Assembly: GCF_902706295.1 (NCBI RefSeq)
Contig: NZ_CACSJJ010000023.1
Coordinates: forward strand, 1 to 64,000
DNA length: 64,000 nt
DNA from: Arthrobacter sp. 18067
Lineage (GTDB): Bacteria > Actinomycetota > Actinomycetes > Actinomycetales > Micrococcaceae
Reading direction: 5' to 3'
The position numbers and the translations under genes are program-made. Positions 33,795-43,101 of the stretch are shown piece after piece; positions within the stretch are counted from its first letter, which is position 1; every line of letters begins with the position of its first letter. The notes beneath the pieces were generated by a model, which saw only the letters and a program-made list of their open reading frames with translations, did no database searches and was not told where the DNA came from.

Positions 33795-34637
33795 TTAGCG
33801 GCGTGGCAGCAAGGTGCCGCTGGGGCCGAAGACGGGTCCCGGCGTCGGACGCTTTGGACTGATGCCGTCGCCTGAGGATTGGTGTCGCAGCCTCCGGATG
33901 ACCCAGGGGACAAAGTACTCGCGCGCCCAGACGAGGTCTGACGAGCGGGCCTCGCGCCACGTGCGCGGCGGCAATGGCTTGGGCATCAGGGGTTCGAGTG
34001 TGTGTTCAACGTTGAGAGCCTCCAGGACCATCGTGGCGATGGTGTGGTGGCCCAGTGGCGAGAAGTGCAGGCGATCTACATCCCACATTTGCAGGTCAGC
34101 CAGCTGCCGCAGGGACCACATGTCCGCAATGACGGCGTCGTGCCGCGCTGCTACGGTGCGGAGGTTCTCGTTGTAGATGGCCACCTTGCCACGGATACGC
34201 CCCAGGACCGAGGCGGCAGTATCCGGACCGTTGAACAACACCACTGTGGCACCGCCGGAGCTCAGCTGGCCAACCGCGACGTCGAGTTTTTCGGCCAGCA
34301 GATCGGGGTCGCCGCCAGGCCGGATGAGATCGTTGCCGCCGGCTGAGATGGACACCAGGTCCGGCTGCAGTTCAAGGCAGGGTCCTATCTGTTCGTCCAC
34401 GATCTGCTGCAGCAGCCGGCCCCTGATGGCGAGGTTGGCATACGCGAAATCCTCGTGCCCCCGACCAAGCTCCTCAGCGACGCGATCGGCCCAACCGCGG
34501 TAGCCGCCGGGGTTCGCGGGCTCGGGGTCGCCGATTCCTTCAGTGAACGAATCACCCAAGGCCACATAGCGGCTCCACGGGTGTTTTTGAACAGGCTCGC
34601 CGGGTTTCAACAAATGATTGTTCTCACTCACGCTCAT
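33795..34637 (-). CDS. SGNH/GDSL-family lipase or esterase
   Basis: This 280-residue hydrolase shows block I (YVALGDSFTEGIGD, nucleophile Ser), block III (SISAGGNDLIRPG) and block V (DRLHFSPLGHH with catalytic Asp and His). No signal peptide is visible, so it probably acts in the cytoplasm on an ester or thioester of unknown kind. The ATG at 34637 is preceded by GAGGCAGGA. The stop lies 10 bp before the AlkZ-like gene, so both are likely cotranscribed. Confidence 0.82.
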   Translation of the reverse strand: MSVSENNHLLKPGEPVQKHPWSRYVALGDSFTEGIGDPEPANPGGYRGWADRVAEELGRGHEDFAYANLAIRGRLLQQIVDEQIGPCLELQPDLVSISAGGNDLIRPGGDPDLLAEKLDVAVGQLSSGGATVVLFNGPDTAASVLGRIRGKVAIYNENLRTVAARHDAVIADMWSLRQLADLQMWDVDRLHFSPLGHHTIATMVLEALNVEHTLEPLMPKPLPPRTWREARSSDLVWAREYFVPWVIRRLRHQSSGDGISPKRPTPGPVFGPSGTLLPRR

Positions 34638-34707
34638 ATCCTGCCTCGTCACTGCGAACCTACGCCACCGTAAGTTGTTACTTCCGGGTAACTGTAAGAA
34701 TGGAACC

Positions 34708-35358
34708 ATGACTGAAGCCCCCGCATTCCCCGCGCCCGTTGTCCTGTGGTCCCACGACGAAGCCGAGCGTGCCGGCAAGCCGCTCCTGGTCCTGCTGCAC
34801 GGCTACGGCTCCAATGAAGAGGACTTGTTCAGCCTGGCCGGGCTGTTGCCAGACGGTTTCGTGGTGGCGGCACTCCGGGCGCCGATGCCCATGGGGCCGG
34901 GCTTCACCTGGTTCCCGCTCACTGCCTCCATCGATTACTCGCTGGACGCCGTGAAGCTTGCCGCGGAATACGCACTGGAGTGGCTGGATACGGTCAAAGC
35001 GAACCACTCCTCCGTGACGTTGCTTGGCTTCTCCATGGGCATGGCCATGGCTACCACCATGCTCCGTTACCGTCCCGCGGACTTTGCCGCCGTCGTCGGA
35101 CTTTCAGGTTTTGCGATCGACGCCGGTGCTGACGCCGCCTTCCGGGATCACGAACTGGATGGCTCGATGCCCATGTTCTGGGGCCGGGACCAGCAGGATC
35201 CCGTCATCACCCAGGACAAGATCGAATACACGATGGGCTGGGTACGCAAGCACGTGGACCTCACCAAAGTGCTTTACACAGGGATGTGGCATGGCATCAA
35301 CCAGCAGGAGATCGGACACGTGGGCGAATTCCTCACCCACAAAGTCCTCGCTGACTGA
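34708..35358 (+). CDS. Carboxylesterase/phospholipase-type alpha/beta hydrolase
   Basis: This 216-residue protein fits the short carboxylesterase (YpfH/LYPLA-like) family: LLVLLHGYGSNEEDLF forms the oxyanion region, LLGFSMGMAMA the nucleophile elbow, QQDPVI the Asp region and GMWHGINQ the catalytic His. It should cleave short acyl esters. I took ATG 34708, as upstream frame is unsupported; no clear ribosome binding site is visible and the transcript may be leaderless. It is divergent from the SGNH gene. Confidence 0.8.
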   Translation: MTEAPAFPAPVVLWSHDEAERAGKPLLVLLHGYGSNEEDLFSLAGLLPDGFVVAALRAPMPMGPGFTWFPLTASIDYSLDAVKLAAEYALEWLDTVKANHSSVTLLGFSMGMAMATTMLRYRPADFAAVVGLSGFAIDAGADAAFRDHELDGSMPMFWGRDQQDPVITQDKIEYTMGWVRKHVDLTKVLYTGMWHGINQQEIGHVGEFLTHKVLAD

Positions 35359-35366
35359 GAGCGTCG

Positions 35367-35594
35367 CTAGGCGGCGGCGATCCTGACTGTCTGGCCGTTG
35401 ACGGTCACGGTATCGCCGACGTGGAGCTGGCGGCCGCGGCGGTCATCGATCTCCCCGTTGACCTTGACCAGGCCGTTCTTGATGAGCTCCGTGGCCTCAA
35501 CACCGTCCTCCACGAGGTTGGCAAGCTTCAGCAGCTGGCCAAGACGGATCATTTCGTCGCGGATGGGGATCTCTTCGATTTCGGGGTTGCTCAT
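35367..35594 (-). CDS. RNA-binding S4-domain protein
   Basis: This 75-residue protein is a single S4 domain of the YbcJ/YaaA type: IRLGQLLKLANLVEDGVEA, LIKNGLVKVNGEIDDRRG, LHVGDTVTV. The S4 fold binds structured RNA such as rRNA or tRNA. The size is normal for stand-alone members. It converges with the hydrolase gene, only 8 bp apart. Confidence 0.85.
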   Translation of the reverse strand: MSNPEIEEIPIRDEMIRLGQLLKLANLVEDGVEATELIKNGLVKVNGEIDDRRGRQLHVGDTVTVNGQTVRIAAA

Positions 35595-35617
35595 ACAGCA
35601 ATGATGCCTGAAGTAGT

Positions 35618-36622
35618 GTGGGGACAGTGCCGCAGCCTTCTCCCCGTCCCACCCTTCCGCTTGCCGTTGGCCTCCCTGTTGCAGTAGCCACAGGCCTGGT
35701 CATCCCGCTTCAGGGGAGGATCAACGGGGCCCTCGGCGCCACCCTCGACGACGGCATCGCCGCAGCCGTGGTGAGCTTCACCACAGGCCTCCTGCTGATC
35801 ACCGCGATTTCGCTTGTGACGCCCAAGGGCAGGGCGGGCCTCCAGCGCATTATCCCGGCAGTCCGGAACCGCAGCTTCCCCCGCTTCTACGTCATGGCCG
35901 GTGCCATCGGTGCGTTGTTCGTGTTCGCCCAGTCGTTCACCGTCGCCCTGCTGGGTGTCGCGCTGTTCACTGTGGCCGCCGTCACGGGCCAGACGTTGAG
36001 CGGACTGCTCGTGGACCGGATGGGCATAGGGCCGGGAGGGAAACGTGCCATCACGGGAGTACGGGTCCTGGGCAGTGTCCTGACTGTGGCCGCCGTCGCC
36101 TGGGCAGTTTCGCCCCGGTTCGGCGGCGACGCCGATATCGCCTCCCTCGTGTTGCCCGTCCTGCTGCCACTTGCGGCCGGATTTTTCATGAGCTTCCAAC
36201 AAGCCATGAATGGAACGGCCACCGTTCACTACGGGACGCCGATTGCAGCCACTCTGGTCAACTTCATTGCCGGGTCAGCCATCCTCTGGATCGCATGGCT
36301 CATTAAGCTTGCCGTCGCCGGCCCGGGCAATCCGCTTCCCTCCGAGTGGTGGTACTACCTTGGCGGGCCAATGGGCTGCCTCTTCATCGGGCTGGCGGCC
36401 CTCCTGGTCCGCAGCCTCGGCGTGCTGATCACCGGCTTGGGCATGATTGCCGGGCAACTGGTGGGATCGTTGCTGCTCGACGTCGTGATCCCCAGTCCCG
36501 GCGCGGTGGTCGCCTTGCCCACGGTGCTGGGTACGGTCCTGACGCTCGCCGCCATCATCGTGGCCACCTTGCCGTGGCCCAAAGGCGCTTTTGCACGAAG
36601 AGGCCCTGCCAAAGGCCGGTAG
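35618..36622 (+). CDS. DMT-family (YdcZ/PF04657) membrane transporter
   Basis: This 334-residue protein has about ten hydrophobic segments in two related halves: ATGLVIPLQGRINGALGATL in the first and FFMSFQQAMNGTATVHYGTP in the second are hallmarks of the YdcZ branch. It should export a small molecule; the substrate is unknown. The start is uncertain between GTG 35618 and GTG 35627, both without a good ribosome binding site. The Lys/Arg-rich tail faces the cytoplasm. Confidence 0.8.
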   Translation: MGTVPQPSPRPTLPLAVGLPVAVATGLVIPLQGRINGALGATLDDGIAAAVVSFTTGLLLITAISLVTPKGRAGLQRIIPAVRNRSFPRFYVMAGAIGALFVFAQSFTVALLGVALFTVAAVTGQTLSGLLVDRMGIGPGGKRAITGVRVLGSVLTVAAVAWAVSPRFGGDADIASLVLPVLLPLAAGFFMSFQQAMNGTATVHYGTPIAATLVNFIAGSAILWIAWLIKLAVAGPGNPLPSEWWYYLGGPMGCLFIGLAALLVRSLGVLITGLGMIAGQLVGSLLLDVVIPSPGAVVALPTVLGTVLTLAAIIVATLPWPKGAFARRGPAKGR

Positions 36623-36776
36623 GCTAGGAGACGCAGTGCCCTCAAGTGCTTTTTCCAGTAGGGTCAAGTACTTTGCAGTAAATTTCCCCCAGCACCCCGC
36701 CGGACAACCTCGTCCGGAACCGGGGCTAACCACCGCGGACCGCACCCAGCGGCCCTGTAGAACAAATGGAGTACCC

Positions 36777-38162
36777 ATGGCAGCAAAATCCGTCCTTGAC
36801 CAGGTCATTTCCCTCTCCAAGCGGAGGGGCTTTGTCTTCCAGGCCGGTGAAATCTATGGTGGCTCCCGTTCTGCATGGGACTACGGTCCCCTTGGTGCGG
36901 AGCTGAAGGAAAACATCAAGCGCCAGTGGTGGCAGAGCATGGTCCGAGGCCGCGAAGACGTTGTAGGCCTGGATTCCTCCGTCATCCTTCCCCGCCAGGT
37001 ATGGGAAGCATCGGGCCACGTGGAGGTCTTCTCCGACCCCCTGGTGGAATGCCTTTCCTGCCACAAGCGCTACCGTGCAGACCACCTCGAGGAAGAGTAC
37101 GAGGAAAAGAAGGGCCGTCCCGCTGAGAACGGCCTCAAGGACATTGCCTGTGCCAACTGCGGCACCCGTGGCGAATGGACGGAGCCGCAGGAATTCTCCG
37201 GCCTGCTGAAGACGTTCCTCGGCCCGGTAGCCAGCGACGAAGGCATGCACTACCTGCGCCCCGAAACGGCACAGGGCATCTTCGTGAACTTCAACAACGT
37301 GCTCACCACGTCCCGGAAAAAGCCGCCGTTCGGCATCGGCCAGATCGGCAAGTCCTTCCGCAACGAGATCACCCCGGGCAACTTCATCTTCCGTACCCGC
37401 GAGTTCGAGCAGATGGAGATGGAATTCTTCGTCGAGCCCGGCACCGACGAAGAGTGGCACCAGTACTGGATGAAGGAGCGCATGTCCTGGTACACGGGCC
37501 TGGGCATCCGTGAAGACAACCTCCGTTTCTTCGAGCACCCGCTGGAGAAGCTCAGCCACTATTCCAAGGGCACCACGGACATCGAATACCGCTTCGGTTT
37601 CCAGGGCTCCGAATGGGGCGAGCTCGAAGGCATCGCCAACCGCACGGACTTCGACCTCTCCACCCACGCCAAGGCCTCCGGCACGGACCTGAGCTACTTC
37701 AACCAGGCCACCAACGAGCGCTACACCCCGTTCGTGATCGAGCCCGCCGCCGGCTTGACCCGCTCCTTCATGGCTTTCCTGATCGACGCGTACACCGAGG
37801 ACGAGGCACCCAACGCCAAGGGCGGCGTCGACGTCCGTACGGTGCTGAAGCTGGATCCGCGCCTTGCCCCGGTCAAGGCCGCCGTCCTGCCGCTGAGCCG
37901 CAACGAGGACTTGTCCCCGAAGGCCAAGGCGCTGGGCGCCCAGTTGCGTAAGAACTGGAACATCGATTTCGACGACGCCGGCGCCATCGGCCGCCGCTAC
38001 CGTCGTCAGGACGAGATCGGTACCCCGTTCTGCATCACCGTCGACTTCGACACTCTCGAAGACCAGGCCGTCACCATCCGCGAGCGCGACACCATGAGCC
38101 AGGAACGAGTGTCCTTGGACAAGGTTGAAGGCTACCTGGCAGCACGCTTGATCGGCGCCTGA
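36777..38162 (+). CDS. glyS: Glycyl-tRNA synthetase (dimeric alpha2 type)
   Basis: This 461-residue class II synthetase charges tRNA(Gly). It shows VISLSKRRGFVFQAGEIYGG, the motif 1 region SSVILPRQVWEASGHVEVF, motif 2 in FRNEITPGNFIFRTREFEQM, and motif 3 near PAAGLTRSFMAFL. A zinc-ribbon-like insert has CLSCHKR and CANCGTR. The length is normal for actinobacterial enzymes. ATG 36777 gives the conserved MAAKSVLDQVI start; the frame extends upstream without support. The preceding 154 bp show no clear T-box or other known leader. Confidence 0.96.
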   Translation: MAAKSVLDQVISLSKRRGFVFQAGEIYGGSRSAWDYGPLGAELKENIKRQWWQSMVRGREDVVGLDSSVILPRQVWEASGHVEVFSDPLVECLSCHKRYRADHLEEEYEEKKGRPAENGLKDIACANCGTRGEWTEPQEFSGLLKTFLGPVASDEGMHYLRPETAQGIFVNFNNVLTTSRKKPPFGIGQIGKSFRNEITPGNFIFRTREFEQMEMEFFVEPGTDEEWHQYWMKERMSWYTGLGIREDNLRFFEHPLEKLSHYSKGTTDIEYRFGFQGSEWGELEGIANRTDFDLSTHAKASGTDLSYFNQATNERYTPFVIEPAAGLTRSFMAFLIDAYTEDEAPNAKGGVDVRTVLKLDPRLAPVKAAVLPLSRNEDLSPKAKALGAQLRKNWNIDFDDAGAIGRRYRRQDEIGTPFCITVDFDTLEDQAVTIRERDTMSQERVSLDKVEGYLAARLIGA

Positions 38163-38164
38163 TC

Positions 38165-39127
38165 GTGGCTTTGGAGTACCGCGAATGGAAGGAAGGCGAC
38201 GACCTCGCCCTCCTGGAGATCTGGGGTAGCCCGGAGACCCTTCCCGCCGAGCAGTTCCGTGCCGCCTTGGCGCCGTCGGGCAACCAGCCTTGGCGCCGGT
38301 GCATCGTGGCCGAGGACGTCGTGGACGGCGTACGGATTCCCGTTGCGGCAGGCGTCGTCCATGAGGCATCGTTGCACCCGGAACGCCTTTGGGTTTACAT
38401 CGAGGTTGCCAAGGACCACCGCCGGGAAGGCGTGGGCGCCACCCTGCTGACCATGCTTCGACGCGAAGCCGGCAACTCGCCGTCGGGCGTTTCCAAGCTG
38501 CGCAGCAAGGTGGAACCGGGAACTGCTGGTGCGGCATTTGCTGCGGCTGCGGGACTGGCACCCATCCAACGTTCGCAGTTGGTGGTTGTGGAACCTGAGC
38601 CTCTGTCCTTGCCGAGGTTCGGCGACGGTTCAGAGGAAGCTGCGTCAGAGCGTGTGGAGGACCTGGCGACTGGTTCTGTTGAGCTGAGCGATGTTGTGGG
38701 TAAGTACTACTCGCACGTCCACCACTGGGACAGCCCGGGGGAGCTGGGCATTGCAACGGTTCAGCGCTTGTTCCTGCACGACCTGACAGGTGCCCATGGC
38801 GCAATAGTCCTGCGCGCGCCCAAGGCCAGTGCTTTCGGCGCGGGCGTTCCGGCGAGCCGCAAGGGAAAAATCCAGGCGTTCGCCATCAGTTACGCCCAGG
38901 GCAACTCCGACGAACCGTCGGACGTCTTCCTGGGCCATGATCCTGAGCTGTCCGCCGACGATGCGTCGGCAGCGGTGAGGGACTTGCTGGCACTGATTGC
39001 CTACCAGCATCCCGTGTTGTTGGAAGTTGACGAATCGATGACGGCCCTGCGGAGTGTGCTCACTCCGTTGCTGGAATCAGGCAAGGCCCACGCGCGAGGT
39101 GCGGATACGTTGATCGTGAGCGACTGA
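38165..39127 (+). CDS. GNAT-family acetyltransferase
   Basis: This 320-residue protein has a GNAT fold in its N-terminal half: LWVYIEVAKDHRREGVGATLL contains the acetyl-CoA loop RREGVG. The C-terminal half (about residues 165-320) is longer than a single GNAT domain needs and may be a second, degenerate domain. The acceptor is unknown. The GTG start lies two bases after the glyS stop, so the two genes are coupled. A hairpin follows 18 bp after its stop. Confidence 0.75.
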   Translation: MALEYREWKEGDDLALLEIWGSPETLPAEQFRAALAPSGNQPWRRCIVAEDVVDGVRIPVAAGVVHEASLHPERLWVYIEVAKDHRREGVGATLLTMLRREAGNSPSGVSKLRSKVEPGTAGAAFAAAAGLAPIQRSQLVVVEPEPLSLPRFGDGSEEAASERVEDLATGSVELSDVVGKYYSHVHHWDSPGELGIATVQRLFLHDLTGAHGAIVLRAPKASAFGAGVPASRKGKIQAFAISYAQGNSDEPSDVFLGHDPELSADDASAAVRDLLALIAYQHPVLLEVDESMTALRSVLTPLLESGKAHARGADTLIVSD

Positions 39128-39145
39128 CCACTGTTTCCGCACGTC

Positions 39146-39186
39146 AGGATCCTGCCTTCCGCTGGCCACAGGGAGGGCAGGATCCT
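39146..39186 (+). terminator. Hairpin terminator after the GNAT gene
   Basis: A 15-bp stem with one G-T pair (39146-39160 with 39172-39186) closes on an 11-base loop. The following TTGTCC is a poor T tract. It lies between the GNAT gene and the first start codon of the FAD oxidoreductase. Confidence 0.6.
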
Positions 39187-39234
39187 TGTCCCGAAGATAA
39201 TGAATACGATTCCGCCCGCGCTGTCTTCAACGCC

Positions 39235-40506
39235 ATGGTGGATAAACGTCCCGCGGGGATTATCCGAGTTGCCCAAGTCTCCGATGTCATCGCCGGGGTG
39301 AACTTTGCCCGCGAAAACGCCATGCCGTTGGCCATCAGGGGTGGTGGGCGCAGCGCGCCGGGGTTCGGTACCTGGGACGATGCCTTGGTGCTGGACTTCG
39401 TCAACCGCACAGGCGTCAGGGTGGACCCGGAAGCGCGCACGGCCCGCGCCGAGGCGGGAACCACCTGGGCCGACTTCAACCACGCCACGCATGCCTTTGG
39501 GCTGGCAACCACTGGCGGGATCGTTGGGTCCACCGGAGTGGCAGGACTGACGCTGGGCGGCGGGATCGGGTACCTCACCCGGAAATATGGCTTGTCCTGC
39601 GACAACCTGGTCTCCGCGGATGTGGTGACCGCTGACGGCAACTTCCTGGTCGTCAACAAAGACCGCAACGAGGACCTGTTCTGGGCCATCCGCGGCGGTG
39701 GCGGAAACTTTGGCGTGGTCACCTCGTTGGAGTTCCAACTCCATCCCGTGGACATGGTCTACGCAGGCATCATCATCTACGGAGCTGAGAATATCCCCAC
39801 GGTGGCCCGCTTCTACCGGGAGTACATAGCGTCTGCGCCGGAGGAATTCGGAGCCTTCCTCGGATTCCACCAGGGACCGCCGGTGCCGTTCCTTCCTGAG
39901 GAATGGCATGGCAAGTCGGTTTGCGAGGTGGTGGGAATGTGGACGGGCGATCCGGCCGAAGGCGAGGCACGCTGGCAGCCATTCCTTGATGCCGCGCCAG
40001 TGGCGGGATCGATGGTGGGTCCCATGCCCTATCCGGCCCTCAACGTGGCCTTCGACGGACTGAACCAGAAAGGGATGCAGGGCTATTGGAAGGCCAACTT
40101 CCTGAAGGATCTCAATGACGGTGCAATCGACACCCACGCCGAATTCGGGGCGACCGTAACCAGCGTCAACACCTCGGTGCACGTCTATCCAATTGACGGA
40201 GCCGTTTCCCGGGTGGGAGTCCAGGACACCGCCTTTGCCCATCGCGACATGAAGTTTTCACCGGTCATCGCCACCCAGTGGCCGGACCGGGCGGACAATG
40301 AGTCCAACATCGCCTGGGCCCGTCAGTACGCGGCGGCTCTCGCGCCACATTCGGAGGCCGGCGGTTATATCAATTTCATGGACTCCGAGGACCAGAACCG
40401 GGTAGCGGACAACTATGGGCCAAATTGGGAGAGGCTTGTAGCCATCAAGGCAAAATACGACCCCGGAAACCTCTTCCGGGTGAACCAGAACATCGCGCCT
40501 GCCTGA
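39235..40506 (+). CDS. FAD-binding oxidoreductase (berberine-bridge-type), apparently 5'-truncated
   Basis: This 423-residue flavoprotein has the FAD motif LATTGGIVGSTGVAGLTLGGG and the BBE tail YDPGNLFRVNQNI. Two things are odd. First, the usual covalent-FAD His in RGGGHS is Arg here (RGGGRSAPGF). Second, the bases before ATG 39235 still encode family-like residues in frame (PEDNEYDSARAVFNA), yet there is no ATG, GTG or TTG there, and the GNAT terminator stands where the N-terminus should be. The protein may lack about 30 residues of its first FAD subdomain. It may be a decaying gene or one that uses a rare start. Confidence 0.7.
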   Translation: MVDKRPAGIIRVAQVSDVIAGVNFARENAMPLAIRGGGRSAPGFGTWDDALVLDFVNRTGVRVDPEARTARAEAGTTWADFNHATHAFGLATTGGIVGSTGVAGLTLGGGIGYLTRKYGLSCDNLVSADVVTADGNFLVVNKDRNEDLFWAIRGGGGNFGVVTSLEFQLHPVDMVYAGIIIYGAENIPTVARFYREYIASAPEEFGAFLGFHQGPPVPFLPEEWHGKSVCEVVGMWTGDPAEGEARWQPFLDAAPVAGSMVGPMPYPALNVAFDGLNQKGMQGYWKANFLKDLNDGAIDTHAEFGATVTSVNTSVHVYPIDGAVSRVGVQDTAFAHRDMKFSPVIATQWPDRADNESNIAWARQYAAALAPHSEAGGYINFMDSEDQNRVADNYGPNWERLVAIKAKYDPGNLFRVNQNIAPA

Positions 40507-40584
40507 GGCATCCCTGAGCCGCCCGCGGGAGGCGGAGGACGCCGGCCTTCCCGCGTAGGGTTGAGGCATGAGGTTTTGCTGCTG

Positions 40585-42060
40585 ATGGGCCACGGTCACT
40601 CCCACGGTCATTCTGAAAGTTCCGAGCCAACCCCGCAGGCTCTTGCCTCGCGGAAGAGGGCCAACTGGATATTGGCGGCCATACTTGTTCCGCTGGGCGT
40701 CCTGACCCTGGTGGCCATGATGGTCATGTGGCCCTCGGGCAGTCGGGAAGGGATCACTTTCTCAAGCCCATACCAGGCTGCCCCGGGCGTCACGTTCGAT
40801 ACCGGCCGGATCCAGAGCGTGGTGGTGGAAAGCTGCACGCAAACCGGTCAGGCTGACGCCGGCCAGGCTGACACCGGCCAGACCGACCCCAATCAAAGCG
40901 GCCAGGCCGGGGGGTCGCAGTGCACGTTCGCCTTTACGGAGCCGGACAAGGGCGGGGACGTAGTCAAGGTTGTCATCAACCCTGACGTTGCCATGTCGCA
41001 CGGCGTGGACGTGGGGGACACCATCCGGTACCTGAACCTCTCCGCGGTCCAGGGTGCCAACGCCGGCAGCGGTGCTCCTGCATATGTTTTCGTCGACTTC
41101 GTCCGCAGCATTCCCATCGCGATGCTGGCCGTCCTGTACGCGGCGGTGGTCATCGCGGTTGCCCGTTGGCGCGGCTTCCGGGCGCTCCTTGGGTTGGTGG
41201 GTGCGTACTTCGTCCTGGTCAGCTTCATCCTGCCCGGATTGGTGGAGGGCAAGCCCCCGTTGCTGCTGGCGTTGGTGGGGTCCACGGTGATCATGATCGG
41301 GGTCCTGTATTTTGCGCACGGGTTCTCGGCGCGAACGTCCACGGCCTTATTGGGGACCATTTTTGGGCTCAGCATCACAGCGCTGCTGGCGGCGTGGGCC
41401 ACGGACGCCGCCAACCTGGCCGGCGTCGGAAACCACGACGCCTCAACGCTGGTGAACATGTCGAGCCAGATCTCCATCTCCGGGATCATTCTCTGCGGCC
41501 TGATCATTTCCGGCCTGGGCGTGCTTAACGACGTCACCATCACCCAGTCATCGGCAGTGTGGGAACTCTATGAACTGGCGCCCAACACCAGCGCCCGCAA
41601 GCTGTTCACCTCGGCCATGCGGATCGGCCGGGACCACATCGCCTCCACGGTGTACACCATTGCTTTTGCCTACGCGGGCGCAGCCCTTCCGATTCTCATC
41701 ATCGTGATGCTCTACGACCGCCCGTTGGCTGAAGCGCTCACCAGTGCCGAACTGTCCGAGGAAGTCATCCGTACGTTGGTGGGTTCCATCGGCCTGGTCC
41801 TCGCGATCCCGGTTACCACGCTGATCGCGGTGCTGGTGGTCAAGGCGACCGGTATGAAGCGCCTCGCCTCTGTGTACGTGCCGTCGGTCAGTCCCGACGA
41901 CGTGGACGACACCGGCGCGCTGGCCGCAGCGGCCGCCGTCGTGCGTTCCGACGAGCACGACGAACACGACGTCGGGATCCGCCTCGATGCTCCCGGCAAG
42001 CCTGCGCGGCCGGGCAGCCGCCGCGCCCAACGCGAAGCGGAGCGGCGCAGGACCGACTAA
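40585..42060 (+). CDS. YibE/F-family multipass membrane protein
   Basis: This 491-residue protein starts with a His-rich tail (MGHGHSHGHSES), then one membrane span and an extracytoplasmic region of about 110 residues. About seven more spans follow, with the YibE/F signatures AHGFSARTSTALLGTIFGL and SGLGVLNDVTITQSSAVWEL. The C-terminal 60 residues are polar. YibE/F proteins are putative transporters of unknown substrate. The N-terminal His run could bind metal, but many unrelated proteins have such tails. An in-frame TTG at 40561 is an alternative start. Confidence 0.8.
   Translation: MGHGHSHGHSESSEPTPQALASRKRANWILAAILVPLGVLTLVAMMVMWPSGSREGITFSSPYQAAPGVTFDTGRIQSVVVESCTQTGQADAGQADTGQTDPNQSGQAGGSQCTFAFTEPDKGGDVVKVVINPDVAMSHGVDVGDTIRYLNLSAVQGANAGSGAPAYVFVDFVRSIPIAMLAVLYAAVVIAVARWRGFRALLGLVGAYFVLVSFILPGLVEGKPPLLLALVGSTVIMIGVLYFAHGFSARTSTALLGTIFGLSITALLAAWATDAANLAGVGNHDASTLVNMSSQISISGIILCGLIISGLGVLNDVTITQSSAVWELYELAPNTSARKLFTSAMRIGRDHIASTVYTIAFAYAGAALPILIIVMLYDRPLAEALTSAELSEEVIRTLVGSIGLVLAIPVTTLIAVLVVKATGMKRLASVYVPSVSPDDVDDTGALAAAAAVVRSDEHDEHDVGIRLDAPGKPARPGSRRAQREAERRRTD
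40846..40890 (+). repeat. Triplicated 15-bp repeat within the YibE/F gene
   Basis: Three in-frame 15-bp units (40846, 40861, 40876) encode GQADA, GQADT and GQTDP in the external domain. The first two differ at two bases. The repeat is probably prone to length change by slippage. Confidence 0.8.
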
Positions 42061-42162
42061 GCACTCATGACATTTGTCATCCCGGATGCATGACACCCGC
42101 TACGGGCGTGTGTGCTTCATCGCGGCTTGAATTGGTACACCAGACCACTTCCAGGGAGAGCC

Positions 42163-43101
42163 ATGACAATGACAGGCGTGCCGGCCGTTCGCGCTGCCGG
42201 ACTTCACAAGAGCTTCGGGAAGGTCCACGCCGTCCGCGGCCTGGACCTGACGGTGCAGCAGGGCGAGGTCGTGGCCTTCCTGGGACCCAACGGAGCCGGC
42301 AAGACCACCACCATCGACATGATCCTGGGGCTCACCACGCCGGACAGGGGCGAAGTCTCCGTCTTCGGCCGCACGCCACGGGCCGCGATTTCCAGGGGAC
42401 AGGTGGCGGCGGTGATGCAAACGGGCGGTTTGCTGCGCGACATCAGCGTTCGCGAGACCGTACAGCTCACCGCGGCAATGTTCGATTCCTCGCGCCCTGT
42501 GGACGAAGTCCTCACGCGCGCAGGCATCCTGGACATCGCTGACCGAAAGGTGGAGAAGTGTTCGGGAGGCCAACAGCAGCGCCTGCGCTTTGCCATGGCT
42601 TTGGTCTCCGACCCCGGGCTGCTCATCCTGGACGAACCAACCACCGGCATGGATGTGGCCGGACGCCGCGATTTTTGGTCCGCCATCCGGGCTGATGCGT
42701 CGCGGGGACGCACTGTCATCTTCGCTACCCACTACCTCGAGGAAGCCGACGCCTACGCCGATCGCATCGTCCTGGTCCGACAAGGAACCATCGTTGCCGA
42801 CGGCACGGCGGCACAGGTCAAGAACCTGGCCTCCGGAAGGACTGTGCGGGCAACGCTGCCATCGGGGGACCGGGCGCTGCTGGCCGGGCTGCCGCCGGCA
42901 GCCAACGTGGAGTACGACGCCGGACGCGTCACCGTCCGTACTTCCGACTCGGACTCAGTAGTCCGCTACCTGCTCAACAACACCGGCGCCCACGACCTTG
43001 AAGTGGTCGCCCACAACCTGGAGGAGGCGTTCGTGGCACTGACCGCGGACGAACCCGGCACGGATGCCGACCGGCACGCACTCGAAGGAGACCGGGCATG
43101 A
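42163..43101 (+). CDS. ABC exporter ATP-binding protein (DrrA-like)
   Basis: This 312-residue ATPase shows Walker A (GPNGAGKTTT), the signature CSGGQQQRLRFAMAL, Walker B (LLILDEPTTG) and the switch HYLEEAD. The C-terminal 80 residues form the extra domain of DrrA-type exporters. It should power the permease encoded next, which starts within its stop codon. AGGGAGAG lies four bases before ATG 42163. The two-component genes downstream suggest control in response to an envelope or membrane signal. Confidence 0.9.
   Translation: MTMTGVPAVRAAGLHKSFGKVHAVRGLDLTVQQGEVVAFLGPNGAGKTTTIDMILGLTTPDRGEVSVFGRTPRAAISRGQVAAVMQTGGLLRDISVRETVQLTAAMFDSSRPVDEVLTRAGILDIADRKVEKCSGGQQQRLRFAMALVSDPGLLILDEPTTGMDVAGRRDFWSAIRADASRGRTVIFATHYLEEADAYADRIVLVRQGTIVADGTAAQVKNLASGRTVRATLPSGDRALLAGLPPAANVEYDAGRVTVRTSDSDSVVRYLLNNTGAHDLEVVAHNLEEAFVALTADEPGTDADRHALEGDRA

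Noticed and set aside
36623..36776. A T-box leader before glyS
   Set aside because: No T-box consensus sequence or specifier stem-loop could be found in the 154 bases before the start codon.
36726..38804. A 692-residue minus-strand open frame opposite glyS
   Set aside because: glyS is certain from its class II motifs; the antisense frame has low complexity and no family signature.
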